The notes below the pieces were generated by a model. It saw nothing but the letters and a program-made list of their open reading frames with translations. It did not search any database and had not been told where the DNA came from. A stretch of DNA of 46,701 bases, taken from JAWLDB01 sp041686915. Its GTDB lineage: Bacteria > Bacillota > UBA994 > UBA5500. The stretch covers positions 1 to 46,701 of the forward strand of contig JAWLDB010000006.1 of the NCBI GenBank assembly GCA_041686915.1, given 5' to 3'. The first letter of the stretch is position 1; every line of letters starts with the position of its first letter. The position numbers were made by a program, and so were the translations under genes. Positions 16,005 through 24,917 of this stretch are shown here, one piece after another.

Positions 16005-16271
16005 TTAGTCACGCCGGTAGATGATCTTACGAATGCTTTCGTATCCCAAGTGATACGCTGACATCAAGTCCTCAATACTATAGCCTTGTTGATATTGTCT
16101 ACGGATTTCGAGGTTGCGCATTCTAATTTTGCGCTTCTGGCCGTTACGCTCGCCCCATCCCAGACGTTCCCCGGTCTGCTTGGGAATGTACAGTTGGGTG
16201 CCTTGTACATACTTCTGTATTTCGGCGACTAAGCGAGCTGGTAGAATCTCTTCGGCATTCTGGTATTTCAT
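16005..16271 (-). CDS. CD3324-like helix-turn-helix protein (Mor-activator-like)
   Basis: An 88-residue basic protein beginning MKYQNAEEILPARLVAEIQ, the typical start of small CD3324/Mor-transcription-activator-like proteins of Bacillota. It has an N-terminal helical segment with YVQGTQLYIPK (~18-28), a basic linker (~35-50) and a C-terminal HTH (RNLEIRRQYQQGYSIEDLMS, then YHLGYESIRKIIY). GGAGG lies ~10 nt before the ATG at 16271; longer in-frame readings upstream start in the terminator and are unlikely. It probably binds DNA; its target is not known. It is a single gene between the terminator at 16305-16333 and the tRNA promoter. Confidence 0.85.
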   Translation of the reverse strand: MKYQNAEEILPARLVAEIQKYVQGTQLYIPKQTGERLGWGERNGQKRKIRMRNLEIRRQYQQGYSIEDLMSAYHLGYESIRKIIYRRD

Positions 16272-16304
16272 AAAAGGCAAGCCTCCTAACGGTCTAAATA
16301 TAAA

Positions 16305-16333
16305 AAACCATGGGCCAAACCTGCCCATGGTTT
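16305..16333 (-). terminator. Terminator of the 38-codon gene
   Basis: Perfect 11-bp stem AAACCATGGGC/GCCCATGGTTT with a seven-base loop, followed on the minus strand by a T-rich tract that begins with six T's including the stem end. It lies 28 nt past the stop of the small gene and 33 nt before the start of the HTH gene. Confidence 0.85.
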
Positions 16334-16361
16334 CATAGACCGTAAGAAAGCAACAGCTTAC

Positions 16362-16478
16362 CTATCTGGCAAACTCTTTCCCGGCGGTGGGCAGATCTGG
16401 TTTGGACTGATGACCAAGCACATTTGCAGCAACCCTAACACGAGAAACACGAGCGCTTACGCGGTTACCCTTGATCAC
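16362..16478 (-). CDS. Small basic protein, 38 residues, unrecognised
   Basis: A short gene starting with GTG at 16478, with AAAGGAGGT 8 nt upstream. The product begins MIKGNRVSARVSRVRVAANV and ends in GKEFAR: Arg/Val-rich at the front, strongly basic, no membrane segment and no cysteine. A promoter (-35 TTGCAT at 16540-16535, 18-bp spacer, -10 TAAAAT at 16516-16511) lies upstream and a strong terminator follows, so it forms a complete monocistronic unit in 250 bp. I do not recognise a family. It could be a small nucleic-acid- or ribosome-binding protein, but that is a guess from charge alone. A non-coding RNA with a fortuitous reading frame is the alternative. Confidence 0.55.
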   Translation of the reverse strand: MIKGNRVSARVSRVRVAANVLGHQSKPDLPTAGKEFAR

Positions 16479-16510
16479 ATTGCCCACCTCCTTTCAGTAT
16501 TTTCATTAGC

Positions 16511-16572
16511 ATTTTACCACGTTACTTCCAGCAAATGCAACCTCTTTTGGCCGCTGTTACCAATCTGTAACA
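16511..16572 (-). promoter_or_regulatory. Promoter and upstream dyad of the 38-codon gene
   Basis: Minus strand: -35 TTGCAT (16540-16535), 18-bp spacer, -10 TAAAAT (16516-16511). A dyad TGTTAC-N6-GTAACA (16555-16572) lies ~15 bp upstream of the -35 and immediately after the stop of the GNAT gene. It may be an operator. Confidence 0.5.
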
Positions 16573-16579
16573 AAAACAA

Positions 16580-17524
16580 TTAAGTCAGTCGGCCGACGAG
16601 CCGCTTTTGCCTGGTAGACAACTCTCCACCATAACGCTGATGCAGCTTTACAGCCACGTCTGTATCACAAAGCAAGACCAGTTGCTTGAACTTCAGCCGT
16701 TTTCCCCAAGCCATGATAGGCTCAACCCAAATCTCCGGTCTTTCCCTAGACCAGAGGTAGACCTGTGCCTGATCCCCAGCTCCTAAGGGACGGAAGCAGA
16801 GCAGAGCACTGTGGCTACATCTTTCCAAACTTACAACCATCTGGCCGGAGACTGGTATCAAAGGTAAGGCGTATGTACCTGGCGCGAGTGACCACTGCAG
16901 TTGTTGCCAGCACTGCAAGCTGCTTTGAAAGTAGCCGATTTGCAGGGGTATGCCAGCTAGTTTGTCATGATTGGGAAGTGGAGTCTGAGTAAAACTTGTG
17001 TCGTTCAGTTTGGCGTCCTGGCAGTGCAATAACACTTGCTGCTGTACCAGCTCCTCAACCATGCCAAAGCGGCGATAAAGCGGTTCGGCATCTGGACTGG
17101 GATTAAAGACGGACACATATTGGCAGCCCAGCGCTTTTACCCGCCTGATTGCTTCCTTGAGCAGGGCGGAGCCAAGACCCTGACCGCGATTTTGACGATG
17201 AGTGTATAACACAGATATATTCGCTGTCTTTCCACCTATACGAGCATCGTCTCCGATGAACAGCTCAGTTTCGCCCACGACTCGACCCGTCTTTACAGCA
17301 ACCAATGGCGTGTGCCCGCCCAGCAGGAGAGCATTCAGGTGGATGGCGCAGGTTTCAGGGCTCATCCATGCTCCACCCTTCTGCCAGCGTTCCGCCATAG
17401 ATGTGTTGCGGAATACCGTCATGTTCACGTCTCCGTCTGCATTGACCCAGTCATCGATATCGCTGGCGTGAACTTGCCATATACCATAGTAGTCCTGCAA
17501 CTCTGCTCTGCGTATCCTGATCAA
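16580..17524 (-). CDS. GNAT acetyltransferase with extra C-terminal domain, coupled to yycI
   Basis: A 314-residue protein. The N-terminal ~150 residues are a GNAT acetyltransferase with the acetyl-CoA loop RQNRGQGLGSALLKEAIRRV (~113-132) and the later NPSPDAEPLYRRFGMVE motif. The C-terminal ~140 residues are of unknown type. It starts with TTG inside the yycI stop (TTGA overlap), with GGAGGAG 9 nt upstream, so it is translationally coupled to the walRK operon. In Bacillus the position after yycI is held by yycJ (walJ), a metallo-beta-lactamase nuclease, which is missing here. Acceptor substrate unknown. Confidence 0.85.
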   Translation of the reverse strand: MIRIRRAELQDYYGIWQVHASDIDDWVNADGDVNMTVFRNTSMAERWQKGGAWMSPETCAIHLNALLLGGHTPLVAVKTGRVVGETELFIGDDARIGGKTANISVLYTHRQNRGQGLGSALLKEAIRRVKALGCQYVSVFNPSPDAEPLYRRFGMVEELVQQQVLLHCQDAKLNDTSFTQTPLPNHDKLAGIPLQIGYFQSSLQCWQQLQWSLAPGTYALPLIPVSGQMVVSLERCSHSALLCFRPLGAGDQAQVYLWSRERPEIWVEPIMAWGKRLKFKQLVLLCDTDVAVKLHQRYGGELSTRQKRLVGRLT

Positions 17525-18405
17525 GGCCCACCACTCCTCCAGTATCGAACCCCGGCTGGCACGATGTAATCCTCACCAGGCTGGTTGATCATCACTCGCC
17601 ATACGGGGATCAGCTCCTGCTTGTCGGCGTTGGCAAAATCATACCCCAAACGCACATCGATTATTTCCACAGTGCTTTCTCGGGGCTTCCCTTGTTGAGC
17701 CAAGAAACGCAGAACCGCACGGTCCGCTGTCACCAGTCTGCTTCTAGCAGCCAGCCAAGAGCCTTTAGTTGCAAGCCCTAGCCTAGTTTCAAACCTGCGT
17801 ATGCGCCCATCAGCAACCTCTGCCCGCAGCTTGTCGGCAAACACAGGAGCCCCATACAGCTGGCGGTTAAATTCTAATAACCAGGACCCGTCCTCTTGCT
17901 GAACAATCAGGGTCTGTTGGTATGCCTGCAACTCTTCGGGATTGATGTACGTTTGGGCAAACGTATTAAACAGTTTCAATGCCTGCTCCCTGCTCAGTTC
18001 CATTGGCGTTAGGGCGAGTGCTCTGTCCTCATAGCGCAGAGCACCATCTTGACCTAGATACAGGAACCGCTCACGTACACTGTAGGCTGTGCTTCCGTTC
18101 GCTAACCCCTCGCCTGCCACCAACTCTCCGAGCCATTTAAGCACAATTTCATCCAACTGTTGCTGAGAGAACAACTTAACGTTCGCTTCAAGTACGGGCA
18201 GTGGGCTTGTGTCCATCGGCACTGGCTCTGACATTAGGCTGTAGTTGTAGTGATTGGTTACCTCCCTAAGCTTGTAAAACCCTGAGACTTCAAGGCTTGT
18301 CGGCAACGCTTGGGAGCCCGGAACAAAAAACAGCAGATAGGCAAGATATAAGTCAAGCAACAAGAACCCTATGATAAGGGTCGTCTTTGCTTTAGGCCAG
18401 TCCAT
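17521..18405 (-). CDS. yycI: WalI (YycI) regulatory membrane protein
   Basis: A 294-residue YycI-family protein with one N-terminal membrane helix (residues ~8-29, TTLIIGFLLLDLYLAYLLFF) and an extracytoplasmic YycI/YycH-type domain. In Bacillus subtilis YycI forms a complex with YycH and WalK through the membrane helices and tunes WalK activity. The conserved C-terminal IDVRLGYDFANADKQELIPVWRVM segment is present. It follows yycH by 17 bp and overlaps the GNAT start by 4 bp. Confidence 0.92.
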   Translation of the reverse strand: MDWPKAKTTLIIGFLLLDLYLAYLLFFVPGSQALPTSLEVSGFYKLREVTNHYNYSLMSEPVPMDTSPLPVLEANVKLFSQQQLDEIVLKWLGELVAGEGLANGSTAYSVRERFLYLGQDGALRYEDRALALTPMELSREQALKLFNTFAQTYINPEELQAYQQTLIVQQEDGSWLLEFNRQLYGAPVFADKLRAEVADGRIRRFETRLGLATKGSWLAARSRLVTADRAVLRFLAQQGKPRESTVEIIDVRLGYDFANADKQELIPVWRVMINQPGEDYIVPAGVRYWRSGGP

Positions 18406-18422
18406 CTCGCTCCTCCTTCCTG

Positions 18423-19892
18423 CTAGTTCCCAGTCCCCTCGATAACGCCTGAACGGGCATTCACCAGTATCTTTGAGCCGTCAGCCAGCTCAATCACCCA
18501 GACAGGAGGTATATACATAATGTCTTCCTCTTCGGAAAAGAATGGGCGTTCACTGGTAAAACCGTACTTGCACTGATAGTAGGCAGGATAGAGGTCCACT
18601 ACCAAACGCCGGCCAATTGGCGCAGCAGCTGATTGCAGGGCCTGTTCTGCCGTTAACATCTTCGCGTCAGGATACCAGGATCTTGGCAGCAACGTGTAGA
18701 GGTTACTCTTATACATCCTGACCCCGTGATCCGTCACGTCAACCTGCACTGTCGGAGTAACGTCGATGATTGGCAGACCCCAAGCGCTGTTGCTGACCTG
18801 AATAAAGTTGAAGCGTTGGGCGGGGTCGCCGTAAACTGAAGAAACATCGTTCATCCCGGCTATGACAATCGAGTTTGCGGGTTTTTTGGTTAAGGAGTGA
18901 CTGGTGATGTACCCTAACGCCTGTAAGAACTTCAGATCAATAGTGGTCCAGCCTGGCCCAAGCTGCTGAACAGGATCCGTATAGTGCAGCCAGCCGGTGT
19001 TATGTAGGCTTAGCGCCTGCTCTCTGCTGGTGATCCATGTTTCTACCAGCTCGCCGGTCTGCTTGTTGTGATCAGCCTTTAGGAAGCGCGGAATGATGTT
19101 AAAGAACTTAGCCACAATCTCTTTGCGGTTATCTTCTAAGATGGGTAACACTGCCCTTAGTTCAGGCAACTTCATCGGACCGACGGGGGCGAATATGCTA
19201 CCTGGCATGAGAGCAATATTCAGCTGCCCCTCGTCAGAGCTTACTCCTCTGATTGCCTTTACCCTACGCCAATCTGGTAGCTTAGATAATGCCAACTCGG
19301 AAGGTTCAGGGAAGTATTGATCATTTCCTTTGGAGCTCCATTGCCAACGCCAGATGGATTGGTTGGCTGTGTTCATGAAGTAAACGTAGTGATTATGTGA
19401 GTCCCCGTCAGAAATCAGCATGCGGTTAAAGTGTAGATCCGGCTGAAACTTTTGCCGGGTAGACTTGCTGGCAGTCAACCACCAGAGATTCAGCTGTACG
19501 GGTCCAGCAAACCGATACTCATATGCTGATCCGGAAGCTGCAGCTTCCATCCAGTCGTCTATGCGAAGGCCTACCTCCAGATTATCGGGGCCTACATCTC
19601 TGTCAGCGTGCGGGTTGGCACCCGCAGGGGAGTCCTTTAGCTTGTCCCACAGATCCTGATATGCAGCCAAGTCTGCAGTCAACCAATACTTAACCGACTG
19701 GTTGTGGATCAGGATGCTAAGGGGCCTAAGCATTTCCATCGGAACAAGGGTATCCGCCACAGGCTGATTGACGCTACCAGGGGTTAACATTGGCGGAACT
19801 GAAACATTGGTGCGCATCCAAAACAGGCTGGTCAGCTGAATGCTAAGCAGGACCAACGCAGTCAAGGTTAGCGACTTAGCCCGTTCAAGCAT
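18423..19892 (-). CDS. yycH: WalH (YycH) regulatory membrane protein
   Basis: A 489-residue YycH-family protein with an N-terminal membrane helix (residues ~7-26) and a large extracytoplasmic domain of two YycH-type repeats. YycH associates with YycI and the histidine kinase WalK outside the membrane and modulates its signalling. Length is slightly above the Bacillus homologue. The start overlaps the walK stop by 8 bp and yycI follows after 17 bp, so the order walR-walK-yycH-yycI is the canonical one. Confidence 0.92.
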   Translation of the reverse strand: MLERAKSLTLTALVLLSIQLTSLFWMRTNVSVPPMLTPGSVNQPVADTLVPMEMLRPLSILIHNQSVKYWLTADLAAYQDLWDKLKDSPAGANPHADRDVGPDNLEVGLRIDDWMEAAASGSAYEYRFAGPVQLNLWWLTASKSTRQKFQPDLHFNRMLISDGDSHNHYVYFMNTANQSIWRWQWSSKGNDQYFPEPSELALSKLPDWRRVKAIRGVSSDEGQLNIALMPGSIFAPVGPMKLPELRAVLPILEDNRKEIVAKFFNIIPRFLKADHNKQTGELVETWITSREQALSLHNTGWLHYTDPVQQLGPGWTTIDLKFLQALGYITSHSLTKKPANSIVIAGMNDVSSVYGDPAQRFNFIQVSNSAWGLPIIDVTPTVQVDVTDHGVRMYKSNLYTLLPRSWYPDAKMLTAEQALQSAAAPIGRRLVVDLYPAYYQCKYGFTSERPFFSEEEDIMYIPPVWVIELADGSKILVNARSGVIEGTGN

Positions 19893-21687
19893 GGACCTCG
19901 CCTCCTTGCTCAGCCGCCGGCAGAGCGAAGGCTACCAAGGTACCCTGACCTACTTCGCTTTCTATCCACATGCGCCCGTCATGGGCATCAATGATTTGCT
20001 GCGCGATGGATAGTCCGAGCCCCGTGCCTCCAAGCTGACGTGAGCGGGCCTTATCAACCCTGTAAAAGCGCTCAAATATTCTTGGCAAGTCCTCCTTGGG
20101 GATACCAATGCCTGAATCTCGTACCTGTACCTGCACTTCCGTTCCTTGTAGTTTAATAGATACAGATACGTCTCCACCTTGTGGGGTGTATTTGATAGCA
20201 TTGGAAACAATGTTCACGAGCACCTGTTCAATCTGGTCTCGATTGGCCATCACTGGCGGTATGTCATCCAAAAGGGATGTATGCAGGCGCAGCCCGCTTT
20301 GCTTGGCCGCTACGACCATCCGGTCGGCTACTTCAACTACCAACTCATCCATGAAGACTACCGACTTCTTAGCTGTTTCCCGTTTGGAATCAAAGGCTGA
20401 CAAGGTCAATAGATCCTGCACCAAGCGTCCCATTCGGTCTGCTTCCTCGTAAACGACAGTCAGGAACTGACCTGCCACCATCTGGTCCTGCAATGCGCCG
20501 TCCATAAGGGTCTCTACGTAGTTGATAATCGTGTGGATAGGAGTGCGCAACTCATGCGAGACGTTAGCCACAAAGTCACGTCGCATCTGATCCAGCCTGG
20601 TCTGTTCGGTCATGTCTTGCAGCACAACAACTACACCGCTCTGCTGTTCCTCTGTTGTCTTAATCGGCGCAATGTATGCCTTCAGCACCATATCCGCCGG
20701 CTCAGCAAGCTGCAAGTCGCGCGTGCCAGGCGCAGAGCTAATGACGTCGTGCGCTGTTCCCAGCTGTAAAGCGGAAAGAACCGTCTCTGCCCCAGCAGCA
20801 TCCTGTAGCGCCAACAGCTCCTTGGCGCGAGGATTGATGTGTAGTAGCCGGCCGGCGCTGTCCAAAGCAATAACGCCATTGGACATGTATGAAAGAATGG
20901 CCTCAAGTTTACTCTTCTCGTTAGCCATATCGAGCAAGCTTTTGCGTAGCTGACCTGTCAAGTAGTTGAAAACTTCAGCCAAGCGCCCTATCTCATCTTG
21001 AGAGCGTACTTTTATGCTGATGTTGAAGTTGCCGTCGGCCAGCTCTTCTGCCTTGGACGTTACTTCTTGAATAGGCTGGGTGATAGTGCGGGCTAATGCT
21101 AGGCCCATGACGGTGACAACAGCGATGGCCAGGCCTGTGGCGTTAAGCAGTGTTCGCTGGATATCACTGATAATCCCACGTACTGTCGTAAGTGGCTCGA
21201 TAAACAATACGGCGCTAACGGCCTTTGCCTCGCCGCTCGCACTCTCGACAGATCCATCGGCCGGTATGGCCATGGTCAGATACTCTATGTTCTCCCTGAT
21301 ATAACGCCCCACAAAGAGCTCTTCCGATGCAGCATCGGCCCATAGATCCGCGACCGGTCCGTGCTCCAGCAAGTTGCTGCCCGGCTCTATGCCCAGGGTC
21401 TGGTTGCCGTACACTCCGATTGCATTTGCATCCTGGTCAAGCAGGATAAGGTTAGAGCCGCCATCTTCCTCATATCCAAGAATTCCGGCTGCTCGCATGA
21501 GAGTAGCTTCATCAGTGTAAAGCAGCTTTTGGTTGAGCAAGAGCCTTCCTTTGAACTCCAGATCATCCGTGGCAGTGTCTATGTAGTAGTCATGCCACTG
21601 GCTGATTAGGTACACGCTGACCAATGACATAGCCGCGATGATCAGTAGAATGTAGATGAAGACTATTCGCCATTGTATGCTGCGCAT
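19885..21687 (-). CDS. walK: Sensor histidine kinase WalK
   Basis: A 600-residue essential cell-wall-homeostasis sensor kinase. Two membrane helices (residues ~8-28 and ~180-200) flank an extracytoplasmic Cache-like domain. HAMP (~198-250), PAS (~258-365), HisKA with phospho-acceptor His378 in VSHELRTPIHTI, and HATPase_c with an N-box NIVSNAIKYT, DSGIGIPKEDLPRIFERFYRVD and GGTGLGLSI follow in order. It autophosphorylates and passes phosphate to WalR, which controls autolysin and peptidoglycan genes. Its ATG overlaps the walR stop by 1 bp. Confidence 0.97.
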   Translation of the reverse strand: MRSIQWRIVFIYILLIIAAMSLVSVYLISQWHDYYIDTATDDLEFKGRLLLNQKLLYTDEATLMRAAGILGYEEDGGSNLILLDQDANAIGVYGNQTLGIEPGSNLLEHGPVADLWADAASEELFVGRYIRENIEYLTMAIPADGSVESASGEAKAVSAVLFIEPLTTVRGIISDIQRTLLNATGLAIAVVTVMGLALARTITQPIQEVTSKAEELADGNFNISIKVRSQDEIGRLAEVFNYLTGQLRKSLLDMANEKSKLEAILSYMSNGVIALDSAGRLLHINPRAKELLALQDAAGAETVLSALQLGTAHDVISSAPGTRDLQLAEPADMVLKAYIAPIKTTEEQQSGVVVVLQDMTEQTRLDQMRRDFVANVSHELRTPIHTIINYVETLMDGALQDQMVAGQFLTVVYEEADRMGRLVQDLLTLSAFDSKRETAKKSVVFMDELVVEVADRMVVAAKQSGLRLHTSLLDDIPPVMANRDQIEQVLVNIVSNAIKYTPQGGDVSVSIKLQGTEVQVQVRDSGIGIPKEDLPRIFERFYRVDKARSRQLGGTGLGLSIAQQIIDAHDGRMWIESEVGQGTLVAFALPAAEQGGEVHA

Positions 21688-22382
21688 CAGTCACCGCTCC
21701 TGAAATAGTACCCAACTCCCCGTTTCATCAGAATGTAGCAGGGATGGCTGGGATCCTCTTCGATCTTTTCTCTTAAGCGCCGCACAGTCACATCAACTGT
21801 GCGCACATGTCCGAAATAATCGTAACCCCAAACTTCCTTAAGCAAATGTTCCCGGTCAAACACTTTGCCCGGGCTTAAAGCCAAGTATTTTAGCAGCTCA
21901 AACTCTCGAACGGTCAACTCTATCACTTCTTCGCGCCTTGTTACCTCATATTTGGCAAGGTTAATGCGCAGATGGCCCAGTACTAGAGCTGCTGGCTCTT
22001 CAGCCTTTTCCACCGAAGAGTTGGCTCGCCGCAGAGCAGCCCTCACCCTTGCTATCAGTTCCCGAGGGCTGAAGGGCTTGGTAATATAATCATCTGCACC
22101 GAGATCCAGGCCGTTGATCTTGTCACCTTCTGTTGCCCTGGCAGTTACCATCAAGATGGGTACATTCATAGTCTTGCGTAACTGTTTGCAGACTTCAAAA
22201 CCGCTGATTCTGGGCAGCATGATGTCAAGCAGCACCAAGTCCGGCTGCAGGCGCAGTGCTTTGTCTAAAGCTTCTCTGCCATCATAAGCCAACTCAACCT
22301 GATACCCTTCCTTTTGCAGGTTATAACGCACAATATCCGCAATCGGCCGTTCATCTTCAACAACCAAAATCCGTTCGGACAT
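21687..22382 (-). CDS. walR: Response regulator WalR
   Basis: A 231-residue OmpR-type response regulator. The receiver domain occupies residues ~4-116 with the phosphorylated Asp53 in LVLLDIMLP, the acidic pair VVEDE at the start, Thr in VTARATEGD and Lys in DYITKPFSPREL. A winged-helix DNA-binding domain (~132-229) ends GVGYYFRSGD. The ATG at 22382 is chosen over a longer reading because GGAGG lies 7 nt upstream and homologues start at M-x-x-x-ILVVEDE. It heads the operon walR-walK-yycH-yycI-GNAT. About 170 bp of leader precede it, where I see no clear promoter. Confidence 0.97.
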   Translation of the reverse strand: MSERILVVEDERPIADIVRYNLQKEGYQVELAYDGREALDKALRLQPDLVLLDIMLPRISGFEVCKQLRKTMNVPILMVTARATEGDKINGLDLGADDYITKPFSPRELIARVRAALRRANSSVEKAEEPAALVLGHLRINLAKYEVTRREEVIELTVREFELLKYLALSPGKVFDREHLLKEVWGYDYFGHVRTVDVTVRRLREKIEEDPSHPCYILMKRGVGYYFRSGD

Positions 22383-22551
22383 GGGAGAGCCTCCTTGCCG
22401 CAGTTTCCAGGCCGCTCGGCTTGTAGCGACCCTATGGCATAAAGAAGGCACTGATGCCCGGTTAAGGAACGACCAGTACCGTCTTTCACCTTCACATAAT
22501 GTATTCAACTACAACTTGGGAGTTTCCTGCAGGCAGTAAATACCTGTCAGT

Positions 22552-24912
22552 TTACACCCCCCTTCTCCAGTGCCCCCTGGTCAAGTTACCCGCGTATATT
22601 GCTGCCAATGCTTCCCGCTGCCGTTCTGATCTCCCTGCCTGGTCTCTGGACGAGATGTAGAGTGGCAGTACTCTTTCCAGAGTACTTGCGTCATCCATCT
22701 CGCCGTCAATCAGCAGCTCATAAGCTCCTTGATGCACCAAGGGTCCTATTTGGTCAACCAGTGAGAAGACCTGGCTATTATAGACATAGCTGCGGCAGGT
22801 GCTGTCAGATAGCACAGGGAACTTGTAACCCTTTCGGTCCTGTAGCTGTCGAACAACTGCTGGACAACCACCCTCGCCTCTACTACACGACGCATTGGCA
22901 TGTATCAGACACTGTTCATGGATCATCAGCAGGTGACGAGCATGAACCGTCAAGATAGCCGTGCTGGCAGCATCCTGCAGCAATTGTCTTACCTCGCCCT
23001 GATTCAGCTCCGGTGACAGTACACCAGCTTCCGCTCCCTTCACCGAATGGAGGGCCCACGTGTTCACAATATTCATGGAGCTATCGAGAACAAAGGGGAC
23101 ACCGATATCTTGGGCAAGCTTCACAGCACCAAAGTTTGCGACGAGCAAACCATGGAGGTGGTGTTGCCTCAGGGCAGCTGCCCAGCAGTCCGCCTCTTCT
23201 GGAAGCATTATGCGCGGCAGCCTGAGATAACAAGAGACCCCCTTTAGCCCGCAGGCCTTCCGGGCAAGCTCGTACTCGCTCATAATAGCTGCGATAGAGT
23301 GCGAATACCAGGACGAGCCAAAGTATATGCGCTCAAAAGGTTGTTTCAGTGCAACCTGCACTGCGTCCAGCGACGACACTGCTACGGACCAGCCAGTCTG
23401 CCGGGAGTGTTTACTGCCCCCTGGGGAGATCAAAGAAGGCATTTGCTCCAAGGGGAAGGGTTGACCCCACAGGAGCTCTGACAACTGTTCTGTCACTGCT
23501 CTCCGGCATTGATTGATCTCGCTGACAGGTAGAGATAGCCCAGGCTCAACTTCGGCAGTGAGTTCACCTAATGCGAAGCCGGATCCGCCTAGTTTGCTGA
23601 GTTGCCGTTCCAGCATACCTGAACTGACCTCGACCGACCTGGCCCGCTCCGGCAACCTCGTGCCCGTGATTGTTACTTCCCGTCCGGAGGCTGTACCAAT
23701 CAGTTGCAATGGTGCATCTGATCGTAACGTGGCTTGGATGTCCAGAATAGTGTCTGGTGGAGCATACTCTTGTATTTGCTCTGCAGCAGCCCGCTCCTGA
23801 GCTTGACTGCGTAGCCGGACAACCTGTTGGCCGGGCTTATATCGCAAAGCCCCTAACATCGCTCGTCCTGCAGCGTGTGCCTGACCAACGGTGTACTCGT
23901 TGCCGTCTGGACCAAGCAACAGATCGCCGGAGGCAAGATCTGTACTTAATAAGACTTGTCCATTGGCAAGGGTCGTGCCGACCACTGCCCCCTGATGGCC
24001 TGGGCCCTGTTCCGTCAGCAAACTGGTGCCCGGTCGCTGTAACACGTAACCTGTGGAATAGCCACGATTGAATGCCTGTGACATCTCGCGCAGCCGCCAT
24101 TCGGGTTCCGCAGGGTCTTTGCCTGCCATCAGAGCATCGCGCACCTCGCGATAATGTCTTACAGTCGCGGCAACGTAAGAAGGACGCTTCAGGCGCCCTT
24201 CAATCTTCCATGCGTCCACATCCAGCCTGAGTAACTGCTGCAAGTGGGGCAGCAGACAAATGTCCTTTGGACTAAGCAGGTGGCCCGCCCTTTCATCAGG
24301 CTGCAACTGATAAGGCAGCCTGCAGGGCTGAGCGCACATTCCTCTATTGCCACTGCGTCCCCCAGCCATGCTGGAGAAAAGGCATTGTCCGGAATATGCG
24401 ACACACAGTGCTCCGTGAACAAATATCTCCAGACCAATTCTAGACTTGCCGGCGATATGAGCAATTTGCTGCACAGATAGCTCTCGGGCTAACACAACGC
24501 GCTCAATACCCAGCTCCTCCAGGGCATTGACTCCTTGATGGTTGTGTATAGTCAATTGAGTGCTGGCATGCAGCTCTAGATCAGGCACATACTCTCGCGC
24601 AGCCGTAATCAGGCCAGGGTCTTGAACAATTGCTGCATCAGCTCCGATGTTGTATAGAAACTGCAGGAATCTTACTGCCTCTGGCAACTCACTGTCTTTT
24701 AGCAGCGTATTCACTGTGACATATACTTTTACACCCGAGCGATGTGCGAAGCGTACGGCATCGCTTAAGGCTTGATTGTCAAAATTGGATGCGGTCTGCC
24801 TGGCGTTGAAGAGGGTACCTCCCAGGTATACTGCATCTGCTCCGTTAGCAACGGCAGCTACCAAAGACTCGCGTGAGCCGGCGGGCGCGAGTAATTCTGG
24901 ACACTTAGTCAT
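22552..24912 (-). CDS. U32 family peptidase-like protein with DUF3656 domain
   Basis: A 786-residue U32 protein. The N-terminal TIM-barrel-like part opens PELLAPAGSRESLVAAVANG. The U32 signature (EIFVHGALCVAYSGQC, then MAGGRSGNRGMCAQPCR) provides the four cysteines that hold a [4Fe-4S] cluster in studied members. The middle is DUF3656-like (~380-500), and a C-terminal barrel half contains another cysteine set (CLIHANASCSRGEGGC). The Escherichia coli homologue RlhA hydroxylates C2501 of 23S rRNA, and other U32 proteins act in tRNA or ubiquinone hydroxylation, so an RNA-modifying role is at least as likely as proteolysis. It is the last gene of an operon with DUF1576 and a GHKL ATPase, 5 bp after the latter. 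Confidence 0.9.
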   Translation of the reverse strand: MTKCPELLAPAGSRESLVAAVANGADAVYLGGTLFNARQTASNFDNQALSDAVRFAHRSGVKVYVTVNTLLKDSELPEAVRFLQFLYNIGADAAIVQDPGLITAAREYVPDLELHASTQLTIHNHQGVNALEELGIERVVLARELSVQQIAHIAGKSRIGLEIFVHGALCVAYSGQCLFSSMAGGRSGNRGMCAQPCRLPYQLQPDERAGHLLSPKDICLLPHLQQLLRLDVDAWKIEGRLKRPSYVAATVRHYREVRDALMAGKDPAEPEWRLREMSQAFNRGYSTGYVLQRPGTSLLTEQGPGHQGAVVGTTLANGQVLLSTDLASGDLLLGPDGNEYTVGQAHAAGRAMLGALRYKPGQQVVRLRSQAQERAAAEQIQEYAPPDTILDIQATLRSDAPLQLIGTASGREVTITGTRLPERARSVEVSSGMLERQLSKLGGSGFALGELTAEVEPGLSLPVSEINQCRRAVTEQLSELLWGQPFPLEQMPSLISPGGSKHSRQTGWSVAVSSLDAVQVALKQPFERIYFGSSWYSHSIAAIMSEYELARKACGLKGVSCYLRLPRIMLPEEADCWAAALRQHHLHGLLVANFGAVKLAQDIGVPFVLDSSMNIVNTWALHSVKGAEAGVLSPELNQGEVRQLLQDAASTAILTVHARHLLMIHEQCLIHANASCSRGEGGCPAVVRQLQDRKGYKFPVLSDSTCRSYVYNSQVFSLVDQIGPLVHQGAYELLIDGEMDDASTLERVLPLYISSRDQAGRSERQREALAAIYAGNLTRGHWRRGV

Positions 24913-24917
24913 ACGCT

